12,265 nt of DNA, from the NCBI GenBank assembly GCA_028867395.1, contig JAGWGO010000022.1:1-12265 (forward strand). The letters run 5' to 3'. A model generated the notes under the pieces. The model searched no databases. It was not told the DNA's origin and was given only the letters and a program-made list of their open reading frames with translations. The stretch is from Nitrososphaerota archaeon (GTDB taxonomy: Archaea > Thermoproteota > Nitrososphaeria > Nitrososphaerales > Nitrosopumilaceae). The translations under genes and the position numbers were made by a program. Below are positions 12,178 through 12,265 of the stretch, piece after piece (the first letter of the stretch is position 1; each line of letters starts with the position of its first letter).

Positions 12178-12196
12178 GCACGATACCATATTTTGT

Positions 12197-12265
12197 ATGG
12201 GAAATACTGAGGAAATGAGAAAAATACAGTTTACCGGCAAGTCTTCCTATATTGTCTCGTTACCA
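12197..12265 (+). CDS. AbrB-like/PhoU-type regulator (5' end only, runs off the right edge)
   Basis: The first 23 codons of a gene cut by the window end. The peptide MRKIQFTGKSSYIVSLP (from the second ATG, at 12215) is the opening of an AbrB/SpoVT-type swapped-hairpin DNA-binding domain, as found at the N-terminus of archaeal PhoU-domain phosphate uptake regulators, where the next residues are usually a lysine and a tryptophan helix. The ATG at 12197 is placed as the start because a TATA box is centred 26 bases upstream, predicting a leaderless transcript. It is divergent from the PUA-nac operon. Whether PhoU repeats follow cannot be seen here. Confidence 0.7.
   Translation, partial: MGNTEEMRKIQFTGKSSYIVSLP

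Overview
The window looks like chromosomal DNA of an ammonia-oxidising thaumarchaeon (order Nitrosopumilales or a close relative). The basis is archaeal-type ribosomal proteins (eL42, eS27), an archaeal NAC protein with a UBA tail, the archaeal CobY guanylyltransferase in place of bacterial CobU, a UbiD-family protein of archaeal type, haem O synthase, and several small proteins I associate with this lineage. Many genes have an A/T-rich TATA-like box about 22-28 bases before the start codon, as expected for leaderless archaeal transcripts. The species cannot be fixed from the sequence. I see no rRNA, tRNA, CRISPR array or insertion sequence.

Layout. (1) 1-707, minus: 5' part of an adenine-deaminase-like amidohydrolase, divergent from a 79-residue membrane/zinc-ribbon protein (781-1020, plus). 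(2) 1072-1547, plus: ribosomal proteins eL42 and eS27, overlapping by 4 bases. (3) 5727-1530, minus: a tightly overlapping five-gene operon for late cobalamin assembly, in the order threonine-phosphate decarboxylase-like enzyme, cobyric acid synthase CobQ, CbiB, CobS, CobY. (4) 5812-6891, plus: aspartate-semialdehyde dehydrogenase, divergent from the cobalamin operon, followed by an Lrp/AsnC regulator with a perfect palindrome over its promoter, then haem O synthase CtaB. (5) 10306-8376, minus: a basic zinc-finger protein, a small protein resembling proteasome assembly chaperone PAC3/PAC4, and a UbiD-family decarboxylase. (6) 10307-10563: an A/T-rich intergenic stretch with dyads and a possible 37-codon ORF. 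(7) 11229-10564, minus: a RuvC/RNase H-fold nuclease-like protein. (8) 12097-11280, minus: a PUA-domain RNA-binding protein overlapping nascent-polypeptide-associated complex protein. (9) 12197-12265, plus: the start of an AbrB/PhoU-type regulator, with a duplicated TATA box in the divergent promoter.

How the genes fit together. The cobalamin cluster covers amidation of the corrin side chains (CobQ), making and attaching the aminopropanol-phosphate arm (CobD-like, CbiB), GMP activation (CobY) and ribazole transfer (CobS). Its most striking feature is CobQ: it keeps the ATP-binding synthetase domain and apparently the C-terminal helical tail, but lacks the glutamine amidotransferase domain of usual family members. 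It may use free ammonia or a separate amidotransferase. The ribosomal genes, nac and the PUA gene are translation-related housekeeping. CtaB serves haem-copper oxidase maturation. The UbiD protein is a candidate for the decarboxylation step of the archaeal mevalonate pathway.
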